Positions 1-10,037 of a stretch of 64,000 bases of DNA are shown in pieces. The stretch spans positions 1-64,000 of the forward strand of contig JAFDAI010000007.1 of the NCBI GenBank assembly GCA_019313905.1, read 5' to 3'. The first letter of the stretch is position 1, and every line of letters begins with the position of its first letter. Made by a program: the position numbers and the translations under genes. The notes under the pieces were generated by a model. The model did not search any database and was not told the DNA's origin. It saw only the letters and a program-made list of their open reading frames with translations. Origin of the DNA: Deltaproteobacteria bacterium. Lineage in GTDB: Bacteria > Desulfobacterota > Syntrophia > Syntrophales > UBA2210.

Positions 1-1
1 G

Positions 2-100
2 AATGAGCTGCGCAACTCAGCTTTCAGCACTGATTCCAATGTAGAGAGCTTGCAAAATTTCAAAGAACAGAATGACTGGCGCTTATATGCAAAAACCTAA
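2..100 (+). CDS. possible 3' end of a CDS truncated by the window edge (…NELRNSAFSTDSNVESLQNFKEQNDWRLYAKT*)
   Basis: Open frame from the window edge to TAA at 98-100; family not identifiable. Confidence 0.35.
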   Translation, partial: NELRNSAFSTDSNVESLQNFKEQNDWRLYAKT

Positions 101-269
101 CCGGAAATTACTGATTCCAGGTATCGTATATCTAAAAAGTCCCTTTAAATTTTGCATAAAGAAAACCCTCCTTTATTAAAGAAAGAGTATCCGCCTGATT
201 GGTAATTGGGTTATGGCTTTTGATAGTACATCGCGTAATACTGAGTTCTTATTATATTTTCTCTAACAC

Positions 270-436
270 ATATAAAAACCCCCGTCTTTCTTTTCGAAAA
301 ACAGGGCTTTTAGATAATCGGACCATAATCTCTCCATTGGTTATAGCTGTTCAAAAGCAGACATGATGCGTCTAAGATCAATAGAATACATTAACCCACT
401 AACTCCATTATGCTATCTTGTCAAGAAGTATTAAAG
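270..436 (-). ncRNA. candidate small RNA, diverged copy A of the element at 11520-11694
   Basis: Reverse complement shares blocks TAATACTTCTTGACA, TTTTGAAC, GCTATAACCA, GAGATTATGGTC, TAAAAGCCCTGTTTTTCGAAA with the second copy; ends in hairpin plus T-run. Confidence 0.45.
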
Positions 437-732
437 TGAGACTTTCAAGGGGTAATTGTTGATTTTCTACTGAAACGATTTTAAGGAATTGTAGGTGACG
501 TCAATAATCGGCGCATTTCACTTTTTCAATGATCTCGTCTGAGCAGTACGGGTTGAAATCTACTACATAAACACATTTCATAAAAACCCTGACTTCAATA
601 AATAATGGATAATCTCTTGGTGCAGTTAAGGCTGTTTGTAAACAGGCATACTTAATGATTATCCCCGGAAATACACTGGGGAAGTCATGGGAAGGAGAGT
701 TGTATCACTTTTTTCGGAGAAAACTGAGTCCT

Positions 733-1521
733 TCAGTCTCCGTCGAGCATACCGCCGATACGACCGAGGAGTGATCCCTCACCTTTACTGCTGCCGCCGC
801 CTGAAGGTGCATGAGCAAGAATCCGGTCTGCCATGCGGGAGAAGGGCAAGCTTTGCAGAAAAACGGTGCCCGTACCTTTAAGGGTAGCCAGGAAGAGACC
901 TTCGCCGCCGAAAAACATTGATTTAAGGTTTCCCGCCCGTTCAATACTGTAATCAATTCCCTTTGTAAATGCTACCAGGCAGCCTGTATCGACTCGAAGA
1001 ACATCATTATTCAACTGTTTTTCGATTACAGTGCCACCGGCATGAATAAATGCCATACCATCACCGCGCAGGTGCTGAAGAATAAATCCCTCTCCTCCGA
1101 AGAAACCCGCTCCAAGGCGCTTCGTGAAAGCGATACTTATCTCGGTCCCAAATGCCGCTGCCAGAAAGGCATCTTTCTGACAGAGCAGTTCTCCGCCTGC
1201 CGTGGACATATCATAAGCAATGATTTTCCCCGGGTAAGGCGCCGCAAAGGATACTCTTTTCTTGCCACTTCCGGTGTTGGTAAAGTGGGTAAGAAACAGG
1301 GATTCTCCTGTCAATGCCCGTTTTCCCGCCCCCATCAACTTTCCAAAAACTCCTTCATCCGCCCGGGAGCCGTCTCCCATCCTGGACTCAAAGGTGATCC
1401 CGTCTTCCATATAATTCATGGCTCCCGCTTCGGCAACAACTGTTTCCCCCATGTCGAGCTCGACCTCAACAATCTGCATGTCATGTCCCAGTATTTCATA
1501 ATCCACTTCGTGACATTTCAT
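733..1521 (-). CDS. AIM24 / TIGR00266 family protein
   Basis: ORF 262 aa; ...[25 protein letters not shown]... and Gly-rich GGEG(F/L) repeats typical of the family. Confidence 0.85.
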   Translation of the reverse strand: MKCHEVDYEILGHDMQIVEVELDMGETVVAEAGAMNYMEDGITFESRMGDGSRADEGVFGKLMGAGKRALTGESLFLTHFTNTGSGKKRVSFAAPYPGKIIAYDMSTAGGELLCQKDAFLAAAFGTEISIAFTKRLGAGFFGGEGFILQHLRGDGMAFIHAGGTVIEKQLNNDVLRVDTGCLVAFTKGIDYSIERAGNLKSMFFGGEGLFLATLKGTGTVFLQSLPFSRMADRILAHAPSGGGSSKGEGSLLGRIGGMLDGD

Positions 1522-1639
1522 AATTACGACCTCCCTTTATTTGTGCGAAAGTGCTTCGTTTTGAAAACCCGGGTGAGTTTATCATATGTTAACGCGTAAC
1601 CAAATTCGTAATTTCCAGCGTGCCTGATTTATTAAGGTA

Positions 1640-2725
1640 TTATTCTCTCTGTGTAATCTGTCCGATATCCATGATCACGAATCGAGAAGGATCAACGTTC
1701 TGTTCGCACATCGCTTTTCTGAGATCAAGTACCGGATACCCCGGAGGATTATCTCCGAGCCGGAAGGCGCCCCACTGGGCCGGAATGAAATATTCCGCGC
1801 CAAGATCTCTGAACGCATCAATTGCTTCAACCGCGTTGATATGAGCGTAATGCATGAACCAGCGGGGATGATAGGCGGTAACGGGAAGAAGCGCATAGGT
1901 GACGTTCGGAAATCGCCTGCCTATTTCCCTGTAGCCGACGAAATATCCGCTGTCCCCGCCATAGTAAACCGAGGTATCCGGCGTAATCACCATGAAGCTT
2001 GCCCACAGGGTGCTGTTGACAGATTGGCCTATCCGTCGTGACCAGTGCTGCGCGGGCAGACACACCAGCCTGGCGCCACCGGGAAGATCAACGCTTTCCC
2101 ACCAGTCAAGTTCCGTGACAACGCCGTCGTGGAGAGATGATACATACTGTTTGAGACCACGCGGCACAAACAAACGTGCTTTGTCGGGCAGGGAACGAAT
2201 ACTTTTAACATCCAGATGATCATAGTGATTATGAGAAATAATCACATTCACCGTATCCGTAAGTTCTCTCAGGTCATCCACGGTGAATCCGGGAGGAGTC
2301 ACTCTTTTCGGAAACAATGCACGCTCGGAAAACATGGGATCCGTAAGCCAATATTCCCCCTGAAGGCGCATAAGGAAAGTGCCATGACCGATCCATGCGA
2401 TAAAATCTTTCTCATCCGCGAGAGCATTGACCCGCTCACGTAACCGGGACAAGACCTTTGGCTTATGAACTCTCTCCTCATCGGTGTAGTGGCTCTTTTT
2501 CGAGAATCTCCATCTGAGAAATTGCCAGAACTTTCCCCGCTCCTGAGGCATCCAGGGGTTGAAGTACTTTCCATCAGTGAAATGGGGCGCGTACAGCTTT
2601 TCGCTGCTCTGACTCTCCACAGCCTTTCGCCACCGGGCCTCGTCGAAGGGGACAGGATTTGCCACACACAACACAATGCATGTGACGATAACCAGGAAAA
2701 CAATAATTCCAAGTGCCTTCTTCAT
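1640..2725 (-). CDS. MBL-fold metal-dependent hydrolase (UlaG / NAPE-PLD-like), membrane anchored
   Basis: WIGHGTFLMRLQGEYWLTDPMFSERA...ISHNHYDHLD motif; N-terminal hydrophobic segment; start moved to MKKALG. Confidence 0.85.
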   Translation of the reverse strand: MKKALGIIVFLVIVTCIVLCVANPVPFDEARWRKAVESQSSEKLYAPHFTDGKYFNPWMPQERGKFWQFLRWRFSKKSHYTDEERVHKPKVLSRLRERVNALADEKDFIAWIGHGTFLMRLQGEYWLTDPMFSERALFPKRVTPPGFTVDDLRELTDTVNVIISHNHYDHLDVKSIRSLPDKARLFVPRGLKQYVSSLHDGVVTELDWWESVDLPGGARLVCLPAQHWSRRIGQSVNSTLWASFMVITPDTSVYYGGDSGYFVGYREIGRRFPNVTYALLPVTAYHPRWFMHYAHINAVEAIDAFRDLGAEYFIPAQWGAFRLGDNPPGYPVLDLRKAMCEQNVDPSRFVIMDIGQITQRE

Positions 2726-2754
2726 GCCGTTTCTCTCAAGTTTTATGCCGAGAT

Positions 2755-4116
2755 CTAAAAGTACCAGGCAAGCCACATATAGGCACTGTCGGGTGTTTCA
2801 ATCAGGATATCGGTAGGCGGTATTTTGAAGCCGCCGTATTCTGTGCCCCGGCCCCCGTAGAATATATTCCCGCCGCAGGTGAGCTGAAGGTCCTGTGTGA
2901 TATCCCATGTAAGACGCGGCTGAAGTATGCCGGACGGATCATCCATGTTATTGATAACGGTAAAAAAGATGTTGACTAGGGGATGCACCTCCATCCTGAT
3001 ATACCCGCCCAGGTAATAGCGGCCCAGCGTGAACAGTTCCCCGCGGTCGAGACGTTCCATAACACCGTTATCCATGATGGATTCAGAGTAGTCATCATCA
3101 CCCAGGCCGTTGTAAAAGACCTCCACAAATCCGTAAAAATTCTTATTCCACCAAACCCAGGAATAATCCATATTGGCAACGAGAGACAGGAAATTGTTCT
3201 CGTCACTTTTCTCATCGGGGAAGGTCCATGTGGCATCAAGACGCCATGCCGCATCCCCGAAATACCCCGCACAGCCGGCGCCGAGGACCTGTTCCTCAAA
3301 GTGCTTTGCGGCCATAATATCAAACTCGGTTGTGCCCTTCGAGAAATGAATCTTTCCTGCCAGAGAATCCTGGCTTCCCTCCACTTTTCCTGTTGACGGG
3401 TCGCGTCTCGGAACATAGAGGAACTGCGCATCGCCTGATTCCCCGAAGGAAATTTGAGTATAGGCCATATCATCTCCGATCTTGTATTCCCGCTCTATAT
3501 CCGTGGGGGCAAAGGGGTTGAAAAGATCCATCGGGTTAAAAAGAAAACCGCTCCCCCAGGTGACGGCCTGTCTCCCTATACGAAAAACAAATCGCCTTTG
3601 TTGAACTGTCAGGGAAAGGCGATCGAGTCGATGATAGAGTATATAATCATCATGGTCCTTCAATGTTTTCGTGAGATCCATAAGACGGCGGTCATCTTCA
3701 ACTTCACCTGACAGGTAATTTTCTATAACAGAACCCGGGAAGAGCTTCTCCAGCTCTTTTTGTTTTTTCCTTGTATCCCCTCCGGAAAGGATGATTTCAT
3801 AGTGTGTATCAAGATAGACCGACGAACCGAGATAGAGATGGTTTTTAAGGCGGCTTTCCGCACTTCCGTCATAATATGTTCCCGTTCCCACGAGACTGTA
3901 AAATGAGTCGTCGCCTGGCCATGAAACAGCGCCATGGCATTTTATGTAACCTCCCCACTCTGTCTCTATATTGTTAAAAAGGCTTTTTGAAGTGTCAGAC
4001 TGGACTGGCGCAGCCCCGGAGTCGGCCAGGGCCGGCGAGGTGCCCGCATCCCAGCATATGAACAGCGCAATCAGCAAGACCCCTGTGATTTTGAGGCTTA
4101 TACCCGGTTTATTCAC
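2755..4116 (-). CDS. predicted outer-membrane beta-barrel protein
   Basis: Signal peptide, alternating aromatic/polar strands, C-terminal ...YMWLAWYF. Confidence 0.65.
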   Translation of the reverse strand: MNKPGISLKITGVLLIALFICWDAGTSPALADSGAAPVQSDTSKSLFNNIETEWGGYIKCHGAVSWPGDDSFYSLVGTGTYYDGSAESRLKNHLYLGSSVYLDTHYEIILSGGDTRKKQKELEKLFPGSVIENYLSGEVEDDRRLMDLTKTLKDHDDYILYHRLDRLSLTVQQRRFVFRIGRQAVTWGSGFLFNPMDLFNPFAPTDIEREYKIGDDMAYTQISFGESGDAQFLYVPRRDPSTGKVEGSQDSLAGKIHFSKGTTEFDIMAAKHFEEQVLGAGCAGYFGDAAWRLDATWTFPDEKSDENNFLSLVANMDYSWVWWNKNFYGFVEVFYNGLGDDDYSESIMDNGVMERLDRGELFTLGRYYLGGYIRMEVHPLVNIFFTVINNMDDPSGILQPRLTWDITQDLQLTCGGNIFYGGRGTEYGGFKIPPTDILIETPDSAYMWLAWYF

Positions 4117-4136
4117 GATCGCATCATTCCTTTACA

Positions 4137-4823
4137 TCACTCCTGATTCTGATCATCCGCCACCAAACCATCCCTGATATGAACGAGCCGTCTGGCATAA
4201 TCCATCACCATCTGATCATGCGTGGAAAAGATGAAGGTAACGTTTTTCTTTTCATTCATTTCCCTCATCATCTCCATAAGCCCTTCACCGGTCTTTGAAT
4301 CAAGATTTGCCGTAGGTTCGTCGGCCAGCACTATCAAAGGATTTGACACAATAGCTCTGGCAACGGCGACCCGCTGTTGCTGCCCTCCGGAAAGTTCGGC
4401 AGGTCGTCTGCTATAGGCATCTTTAAGGCCAACATCTTCCAGAATGGCTGTTGCTCTTTCTCTTCGCTCCGCCGCCGGAACACCCTGCAGGAGCATGACA
4501 AACTCGACATTCTCCAGGGCGGAAAGGACGGGGATCAGATTGTAGGCCTGGAACACGAATCCTATATTGTGGAGCCGGAGGTTCGCGAGTTTTGACTGGC
4601 TCATCTCATTGATAATGTTACCGTCCAATGTGATACTGCCGGAATCGGCGTAATCCAGGCCGCCTATGATGTTCAGCATGGTGGTCTTACCTGATCCCGA
4701 AGGACCCGCAAGGGCGACAAAACCACCTTTCTGGATGGAAAGATTTATACCCCTCAGTGCGTGGACTTCGACCTTCCCCTGCCGGTATATCTTTTTTACA
4801 TCCCTGCATTCCACTATATTCAT
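4137..4823 (-). CDS. ABC transporter ATP-binding protein, LolD/MacB type
   Basis: Walker A GPSGSGKTT, signature LSGGQQQRVAVARAI, Walker B IVLADEPT. Confidence 0.93.
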   Translation of the reverse strand: MNIVECRDVKKIYRQGKVEVHALRGINLSIQKGGFVALAGPSGSGKTTMLNIIGGLDYADSGSITLDGNIINEMSQSKLANLRLHNIGFVFQAYNLIPVLSALENVEFVMLLQGVPAAERRERATAILEDVGLKDAYSRRPAELSGGQQQRVAVARAIVSNPLIVLADEPTANLDSKTGEGLMEMMREMNEKKNVTFIFSTHDQMVMDYARRLVHIRDGLVADDQNQE

Positions 4824-4848
4824 ATGAAATCTCCCATATCAAAATATC

Positions 4849-6072
4849 TCATGTGTGCGCCATTGCCTTCACGGGGGTAAACCTGGCGGCTTTGACGGCC
4901 GGATAGGCGCTAACCAGGAGTCCCAGAACAAGGACAACAAGATTCGCCGCAACGATATCTTTGACAACTATAATGGGATAGATTATCCGGGACATGCCCG
5001 CAAATTCCATCCCCTCGGAAAGCGCGGAAAGGTCTATGCCTGTGCCGGCCAGCGCAAATACACTCAGAAAACCAAGCGCGTTTCCTGCCACCATACCGAG
5101 TATAAGGAGAAAAAAGGATTCGGCAAGAACCTCTTTCACAATCCACCAGGGTTTCATGCCCAACGCTTTTAAAAGACCGAATTCCCTTATGCGCTCAAAT
5201 ACTGCCATCAGTATTGTATTAACTATACCGAACCCCATGGCGATAAAAATCACCAGGAACCACAGGTAAATAAACCAGTCATACATCTTCAGTACCGCTG
5301 TCACGAGCGGGAGAAGTTCCCGCCAGGTCTCAACATCATAAGAACCTGAAGGGAGTACCCCCTTCAGGCCATCCGCAACCCTGTCCGCTTCTTTGTAGTC
5401 GACAAGGAGGATGGATACTTCGGAGATCTCATTTCCAAGCTTCAGCATTTTCTGAGCCGCGGCTATGGTGACAAAGACAAACTGTTTTTCGGTGGTCTCC
5501 ATCTCGGCCCTGAATATGCCGGTTATCCTGAAGGCCCGGGAAGCGATATCCCCTCTTGTATCCTGCGACATGAGGACCAGTTTACGGCCCAGTTTTGTCT
5601 CAAACTTGTCCGCCAGGGCTTTTCCAATAACAATACCGTATTTATCGTCAGCTTTAAGATACGCCCCTTCGGTAACCGCCTGCCCGATGAACGAAATTCC
5701 GGTTTCTCGTTCGGGATCAATTCCGACAAGGGTTATACCTCCTGAGTGTCTCGCGTTACTCGCAATCGCATCAACACGGACACGGGTAGTCCATCTGGCA
5801 TCCTGAGGCAGAATTTTCGAAAGAGCGGCTTCCACGACCTCCGGTTCATCTATACTGTTTTCGATAACGGGGTCTTTTCTGAAGCCCGTATGGTGCACCT
5901 GAATATGCCCGGTAAGGGTCGTTATTCCGTTTCGAACCATTTGCTCCGTAATCCCGCGCATCAGTGCCCCCAGAAAGATCATGGCCCAGACGCCTATAAT
6001 TACGGCCGTCATAATGACAATGGTTCGACGGGGGTTCCGCCAGATATTTCGCCATCCCATCTGAAGATACAT
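4849..6072 (-). CDS. ABC transporter permease, FtsX/LolE-like
   Basis: MGWRNIWRNPRRTIVIM N-terminus, FtsX-like C-terminal TMs, ending YPAVKAARFTPVKAM. Confidence 0.9.
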   Translation of the reverse strand: MYLQMGWRNIWRNPRRTIVIMTAVIIGVWAMIFLGALMRGITEQMVRNGITTLTGHIQVHHTGFRKDPVIENSIDEPEVVEAALSKILPQDARWTTRVRVDAIASNARHSGGITLVGIDPERETGISFIGQAVTEGAYLKADDKYGIVIGKALADKFETKLGRKLVLMSQDTRGDIASRAFRITGIFRAEMETTEKQFVFVTIAAAQKMLKLGNEISEVSILLVDYKEADRVADGLKGVLPSGSYDVETWRELLPLVTAVLKMYDWFIYLWFLVIFIAMGFGIVNTILMAVFERIREFGLLKALGMKPWWIVKEVLAESFFLLILGMVAGNALGFLSVFALAGTGIDLSALSEGMEFAGMSRIIYPIIVVKDIVAANLVVLVLGLLVSAYPAVKAARFTPVKAMAHT

Positions 6073-6085
6073 TACAGCCCCTCAA

Positions 6086-7324
6086 TCAAACTGCAGTCAT
6101 TGCCTCAACCGGTCTCAAACGCCTTACCTTCAGGACAGGGTAAATGGCCGTCAGAATCGTTATAATCAATACTATACCTGCTCCAACGGAGACGGAAAGG
6201 ACTGAAAGCTGAGGATACATCCTTTCGGGCAATCCATACTGCCTCAGGAGTTCCGAGGCTCCTGAAATCAGGATACCGTGCACCTGAAAGTACCATGTTA
6301 TCATACCCCCGGAGATGATACCGAGAATGATACCGATAAGGGTAATCGTCACCGACTCAAGGAACAGGGATCTCATCAGCCGACCCGGGGTCATTCCAAT
6401 CGCCATGAGAACACCAAATTCTCTTGTCCTTTCAAAGATCGCCATTAGGAAGGTGTTCAAAATGCTGAATGCGACCACCACAATCAGGATTACATACATG
6501 ATAAGCCCGCTTACCAGATCCAGCTTTATGGACTGAACGATACCGGGCATAAGTTCCATCCAGTCAAGGATCACCAGGTTTCCATCACTGTCTATGCCCC
6601 TGACTCCCCCCCCCAGTTCCTTTTTTATCTTCTTTACATCTTTCAGGGAACTGCCCATAACTACCACTTCATGAACAGCGCCGCGCATGGAAAAGACATC
6701 CTGAAAGTATCCGAGGGACATTTGAACTGAATTACGGTCAAACTTATCCTCACCGGAACTGAAAATCCCCTTTACTTTCAGAACTGACGCGGCAACCGAA
6801 CCATCACGGCCCTGGCCCAGCACAACAAGTTCATCCCCGATATCCACTTTGAGATTCCTGGCCAGAAGCTCACCCACCAGGGCCATATCCGTATCTTCCT
6901 GCGCGAGATATTCCCCCCGCCGTACCAGTTTTTTAAGCGTGGAGACCTTCGCTTCTCTTTCAGGGTCAATACCTGTCAAAAGAACACCATAGGTTCGGTC
7001 ACTGGAAGAGACGAGAGAAAAAGCATTCGCCCGGGATGTATAAGCCTCAATCCCGGGGATATCCTTAATAACATCGTCCACGGCGCCCGGGTCCGGCACC
7101 ACCAGCCGGATATCCATCTTATCCCTGTACCCTTCGGCCTGCACCTGTACGTGACCTGTGTGGACCTTTACCGCCGTATTGATCATGGTATCATAGGAGC
7201 CGAACTGAAAGGATAACATGAAGACGAGGAGCATGGTGGCAAATACAATGGCGAGGATAGTCAGAACCGACCTCCTGGAATTCCGCCATATATTTCGCCA
7301 GGCCATTTTGATCTCGATCGACAT
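6086..7324 (-). CDS. ABC transporter permease, FtsX/LolC-like
   Basis: MAWRNIWRNSRRSVLTILAI; YPVLKVRRLRPVEAM C-terminus. Confidence 0.9.
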   Translation of the reverse strand: MSIEIKMAWRNIWRNSRRSVLTILAIVFATMLLVFMLSFQFGSYDTMINTAVKVHTGHVQVQAEGYRDKMDIRLVVPDPGAVDDVIKDIPGIEAYTSRANAFSLVSSSDRTYGVLLTGIDPEREAKVSTLKKLVRRGEYLAQEDTDMALVGELLARNLKVDIGDELVVLGQGRDGSVAASVLKVKGIFSSGEDKFDRNSVQMSLGYFQDVFSMRGAVHEVVVMGSSLKDVKKIKKELGGGVRGIDSDGNLVILDWMELMPGIVQSIKLDLVSGLIMYVILIVVVAFSILNTFLMAIFERTREFGVLMAIGMTPGRLMRSLFLESVTITLIGIILGIISGGMITWYFQVHGILISGASELLRQYGLPERMYPQLSVLSVSVGAGIVLIITILTAIYPVLKVRRLRPVEAMTAV

Positions 7325-7330
7325 GATACC

Positions 7331-8092
7331 TTACCTCCCAGGGTTCTTCAGCGAAGAAAGAGTAAACAGATCGCCCGGAAGATTCTCCTTAAACAAAAGC
7401 TCTCTGTATTCAAGCATCGTGTATTCATCTTCCTTGTCCGCCTTCTGCATCTTCCAGACTCTGGGGAAAAGCTTGCCGTCGATTATCTGTATCTCAGTAC
7501 CGGTCATGGCCTTGACAAGCAGAAGGTCTTCGTCATAAAACTCCTGGCTCAGAAAAATGAGATCCTCGCGAACCCTGAGCTTCTGCATCCCCCACACCAC
7601 CGGCGCATCCGGTTTCGGCATCGATGTAATTACAAAAACCTTTTTCCCGTCATGAATCTCCGTTCCTGTAATCTTATGGGTATAATCATCAATAATACTG
7701 TCCGACTTCGCCAGGTCGTTATTTGAAAAATCGGACCCCATCCAGGACTGGGACATCATTGAAGGGGGAAGCTTGATGACACGGTTTACCCTGGGATTGA
7801 ATATCCACATCTCCTCCCCCTTCTTCAGGGTTCCGTTTCCGTTGTCTTTGGGGGGCGCGATAATGGTAAACAGGCTATCCTTCTCTCCCCTGGTCCATGC
7901 CTTGATGGTCAGAGTACGTTCCCAGCCAGGACGATGTATGGTCATATCAACTACTGAAAAGGATGCGCTCCCCCTGTAATAATTAACAGCGTCCCTGACG
8001 AGTGTTTCGACTTCCACGGCATACAATGGGCCGCAGAGAATGGTAAAGACAGCGACGAACAGCAAAAAGATTATGATTGATTTTTTTTCCAT
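7331..8092 (-). CDS. outer membrane lipoprotein-sorting protein (LolA-like)
   Basis: Signal peptide; ...MTIHRPGWERTLTIKAWTRGEKDSLFTIIAPPKDNGNGTLKKGEEMWIFNP... motif. Confidence 0.85.
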   Translation of the reverse strand: MEKKSIIIFLLFVAVFTILCGPLYAVEVETLVRDAVNYYRGSASFSVVDMTIHRPGWERTLTIKAWTRGEKDSLFTIIAPPKDNGNGTLKKGEEMWIFNPRVNRVIKLPPSMMSQSWMGSDFSNNDLAKSDSIIDDYTHKITGTEIHDGKKVFVITSMPKPDAPVVWGMQKLRVREDLIFLSQEFYDEDLLLVKAMTGTEIQIIDGKLFPRVWKMQKADKEDEYTMLEYRELLFKENLPGDLFTLSSLKNPGR

Positions 8093-8250
8093 TTATCCCT
8101 CCCCCGTCTTACCATTTGCCGGACATTTGGTCCCGTATTTGTTTCATAAATCGGTAGCATAGCCGGGCTGAAATGTCAATTGTTGAAACCCGGCCTCGCC
8201 CTGAGTAGATGCTCCCGGGATCATTGATTAATAGAAATCAGGAAGCATTT

Positions 8251-9264
8251 ATGATAATAGTAATAATTATGATAGATAATCACAACAGAGAGATCAACTA
8301 TCTGAGAATATCAATTACCGACAGATGCAACCTGCGCTGTGTATACTGCATGCCGAAGGAGGGTGTGTCTTTCCTCGGGCATGAGGACATTCTCAGTTAC
8401 GAAGAGATATTAAGGATTGTGGACGCTGCCGTAAAGACGGGTATCATCAAAGTACGTGTGACCGGCGGGGAACCCCTCGTACGGCGCGGAGTTACAGACT
8501 TTCTCACATCCCTCACGAAGCTGGAGGGCCTGCGGGACATCAGCCTGACAACAAACGGGATCCTCCTGGAAGACTATGCCGAAGAAATATTCAATGCCGG
8601 CATAGGGAGGATAAATGTCAGTCTTGACTCCCTCTCCCCCGACAAATACAGAGATATAACCAGAGGTGGTGATATCAACAGGGTGATTCGAGGAATACGA
8701 AAGGCACACGACAACGGATTCTCACCTATCAAGATCAACGTGGTCGCGATAAAGGGGTTTAATGATGACGAAATAATCGATTTCGCGAAACTTACCATAG
8801 ACAAACCCTACCAGATACGATTCATCGAATTCATGCCGATAGGTGAATCAGCCCTGGAAAACAGTCTGGGATACCTCTCCAACGATGAGGTCATAAAGAA
8901 TATAAACAGCTTCAGCCCCTTGGAACCCGTAAACGAAGAGCATGGCAAGGCAGACGGTCCAGCATCTTTGTACACTCTGAATGGGGCAAAGGGGGAAATT
9001 GGTTTCATCAGCGCCATGAGCCACGAATTCTGCAACTCCTGTAACAGGCTCCGCCTGACGGCCGACGGGCACCTCAGGGCATGCCTGCTCTCAGATGAGC
9101 CAACAGCTGATCTCAAGATACCTCTGCGTGACGGGTGCAGAAATTCCGAGCTGGAGGCCCTTATAAGAGACCTTATCAGCAGGAAACCGGGCAGCTACAA
9201 AACTGGTTGCCAACAAATCCATAGAAGAAAGTGCGCGACGAATATGTCTTCAATAGGCGGATAA
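8251..9264 (+). CDS. moaA: GTP 3',8-cyclase
   Basis: CNLRCVYCMP radical SAM motif; CNSCNRLRLTADGHLRACL; C-terminal IGG. Confidence 0.93.
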   Translation: MIIVIIMIDNHNREINYLRISITDRCNLRCVYCMPKEGVSFLGHEDILSYEEILRIVDAAVKTGIIKVRVTGGEPLVRRGVTDFLTSLTKLEGLRDISLTTNGILLEDYAEEIFNAGIGRINVSLDSLSPDKYRDITRGGDINRVIRGIRKAHDNGFSPIKINVVAIKGFNDDEIIDFAKLTIDKPYQIRFIEFMPIGESALENSLGYLSNDEVIKNINSFSPLEPVNEEHGKADGPASLYTLNGAKGEIGFISAMSHEFCNSCNRLRLTADGHLRACLLSDEPTADLKIPLRDGCRNSELEALIRDLISRKPGSYKTGCQQIHRRKCATNMSSIGG

Positions 9265-9302
9265 ACCAGTAATTTTAGGTACAGAAAGTATGGTGCAATC
9301 CT

Positions 9303-10037
9303 ATGGCAACCGGACCACGGTCCCCAGCCGGATATTATATGGACAGACGCGAAAAGGAGCTGATCCAGCGCCTCCTGAAACCCATGGATGGCGAACGCCT
9401 GCTCGATGTGGGTTGCGGAGCGGGAGACTATCTTCGTTTCTTTAGGGAAAATGGGTGCAGCGTAACAGGCACCGATCCATCACAGCGCATGCTGGATACG
9501 GCAAGAGAAAAATTGGGACAGAGGGCCGATCTCTGTCCGGGCAACTCCGAAGATCTTCCCTTTTCCGATAACGAGTTTGACATTGTCACCCTGATCTTCC
9601 CCAACCCGGCATGCAACCTCCGGAATGCGATAAACGAGGCAATCAGAGTATGCAGCGGAAGGATATTCCTCGGAACCATAAACCGGTATTCCCCGGCTTC
9701 AGCGTATGGAATGGGAAAGACCGCCTTAGATCCATATGGCGATTCTCTTCCTTCAAGCATTCCTGAGATGACCAGACTGATCAGATCGGCGCTTTCGGAT
9801 ACCACGATAAAATGGGGCAGTGTTATCTTTTTTCCGCCGGGGTGGTATCCGGCCATCTCTTTTTTCGAAGAGAGAGTTCCCTCCATGAGAAATCCATTTG
9901 GTTCATTTATCGGGCTTGCCTTTCCGGTCACCTACACCCGCATAACTATACAGGACCCCCTTGGGGAAGCATCGGAGGCGAAGGCGGCAGGCGGATATCC
10001 CGAGCCCGGCGCCGCAAGAAGGAGAACAGGCGGATGA
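9303..10037 (+). CDS. class I SAM-dependent methyltransferase
   Basis: LLDVGCGAGDYLRFFRENGCSVTGTDPS motif I. Confidence 0.88.
   Translation: MATGPRSPAGYYMDRREKELIQRLLKPMDGERLLDVGCGAGDYLRFFRENGCSVTGTDPSQRMLDTAREKLGQRADLCPGNSEDLPFSDNEFDIVTLIFPNPACNLRNAINEAIRVCSGRIFLGTINRYSPASAYGMGKTALDPYGDSLPSSIPEMTRLIRSALSDTTIKWGSVIFFPPGWYPAISFFEERVPSMRNPFGSFIGLAFPVTYTRITIQDPLGEASEAKAAGGYPEPGAARRRTGG

Noticed and set aside
9228-9264. Suspected frameshift at the moaA C-terminus
   Set aside because: The reading frame ends in the expected ...MSSIGG*, so the gene looks intact.
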